Shown piece by piece: positions 63,516 to 64,000 of a DNA stretch of 64,000 nt. Source of the DNA: Conexibacter stalactiti (GTDB lineage: Bacteria; Actinomycetota; Thermoleophilia; Solirubrobacterales; Solirubrobacteraceae); the NCBI RefSeq assembly GCF_035967765.1, contig NZ_JAYWIT010000011.1. One strand, 5' to 3'. Numbering within the stretch: position 1 is the stretch's first letter; every line of letters begins with the position of its first letter. Position numbers and translations under genes: made by a program. Below the pieces are notes generated by a model. It was not told the origin of the DNA. It saw only the letters and a program-made list of their open reading frames with translations, and did not search any database.

Positions 63516-64000
63516 CCGGGCACGTCGATCCTCCGCTGCGCGCCGCCGTCGCGGTCGCACGCGAGCTGGGGGCGCGGGTCGACGCGGCGGAGGTGCTGAA
63601 GGAGGGGAGCAACCTCGTGCTCCGCATTGGGAGTTCCACGGCGGCGAGCCGGCCAGGCGGGACGCGAGCGGGAGCTCCCGTGCGCGTCGAATTCGTCGCC
63701 CGCGTCGCGACGGGGACGGCGGAGTGGCGGCCAGGCGGCGAGGGGATCGCGCGCGAGCTGGCGGTCGCGGGAGCGCTGGCGCGCGTCGGCGCGCCGGTCG
63801 TCGCGCCGAGCGAGCTGCTGCCGCCCGGTCCGCACCGCCGAGACGGCTTCACGCTCGGCTTCTGGGAGCTGGTCACGCCGGCGGCCCGCCCGCTCGACGC
63901 CTACGCCGCCGGGCGGCGGCTGCGCGAGTGCCACGAGGCGCTGGCGCGCCTCGCCGGCGAGGGCGCGGCGGGCGGCGGCGCGGCTGGAGGCGACGCGGCG
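63512..64000 (+). CDS. Aminoglycoside-phosphotransferase-like kinase (3' end outside window)
   Basis: 163 codons are visible from GTG 63512, overlapping the vapC stop. The start AVAVARELGARVDAAEVLKEGSNLVLRI looks like the APH/choline-kinase N-lobe, with the lysine-bearing strand region replaced by VRVEFVARVAT, then REL...GAPVVAPSELLPPGPHRRDGFTLGFWELV and LRECHEALARLAG. The catalytic loop (HxD) would lie beyond base 64000. Such proteins phosphorylate small molecules; the substrate is unknown. The end of the window is a GGC/GCG-rich alanine-glycine stretch. Confidence 0.72.
   Translation, partial: MTGHVDPPLRAAVAVARELGARVDAAEVLKEGSNLVLRIGSSTAASRPGGTRAGAPVRVEFVARVATGTAEWRPGGEGIARELAVAGALARVGAPVVAPSELLPPGPHRRDGFTLGFWELVTPAARPLDAYAAGRRLRECHEALARLAGEGAAGGGAAGGDAA

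Noticed and set aside
1..64000. tRNA, rRNA, CRISPR or insertion sequences
   Set aside because: No cloverleaf-like sequence in the short gaps, no regularly spaced repeat array beyond the three-copy 23-bp repeat, and no transposase or integrase motif in any credible frame.

Overview
The window is about 72% GC by eye and almost fully coding; no gap between genes exceeds about 195 bp. It looks like the chromosome of a soil actinobacterium. Conexibacter or another Solirubrobacterales/Thermoleophilia lineage is my best guess. The reasons are extreme GC with an unexpectedly high share of AGA arginine codons, many TetR/SnoaL/alpha-beta-hydrolase genes, -10 boxes of the TAnnnT type 6-13 nt before start codons (leaderless transcripts), and 4-base ATGA/GTGA overlaps inside operons. 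The taxonomic call is inference. I saw no rRNA, tRNA, CRISPR array, insertion sequence or prophage.

Layout. 1-6.7 kb: the end of an AraC regulator, a PhoD-like phosphatase, a molybdopterin oxidoreductase divergent from a TetR regulator, and a DUF4160/DUF2442 pair. 6.7-16.7 kb: envelope and ion functions, namely a membrane-anchored PLC-like protein, a membrane-anchored hydrolase, two tandem DUF21-CBS proteins, NhaA, a chromate transporter and UppP. 16-22.6 kb: small regulators and enzymes, including an AbiE-like regulator/nucleotidyltransferase pair with a palindromic operator, SoxR with a perfect 11-bp-arm palindrome, a CDF cation exporter and an SDR. 22.6-24.9 kb: a TetR-controlled fatty-acid desaturase with its ferredoxin reductase. 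24.9-32.6 kb: an assimilatory nitrate operon (transporter, NirB, NirD and a fused nitrate reductase), divergent from a TetR gene.

33.4-37.4 kb: two secreted lipoproteins transcribed divergently and bracketed by two related long hairpins, then a secreted 13-repeat BNR/Ycf48-like protein. 37.5-40.3 kb: a glyoxalase-type dioxygenase, an esterase and a maleylacetate reductase behind a promoter with two perfect palindromes. 40.3-41.8 kb: HipBA with repeated operators. 41.8-45.6 kb: an ABC-2 exporter divergent from a NarL-type two-component system.

45.7-60.0 kb is the most distinctive region. It is a co-oriented catabolic cluster of 17 genes. It holds an isochorismatase-like amidase, a class III (LigAB-type) ring-cleavage dioxygenase, a DAO-type flavin oxidase, a NitT/TauT-type ABC importer, a creatininase-family hydrolase, a complete lower meta-cleavage pathway (semialdehyde decarboxylase and dehydrogenase, tautomerase, oxalocrotonate decarboxylase, hydratase, aldolase, acylating acetaldehyde dehydrogenase) and a GntR regulator. 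Together these would import an aromatic compound, probably nitrogen-containing, trim it, open the ring and deliver pyruvate and acetyl-CoA. The substrate is unknown.

60-64 kb: a GNAT acetyltransferase, a DUF4143 ATPase preceded by three 23-bp-spaced repeats, YciH/SUI1, a small secreted cysteine protein, a VapBC pair and the start of an APH-family kinase cut by the window edge.
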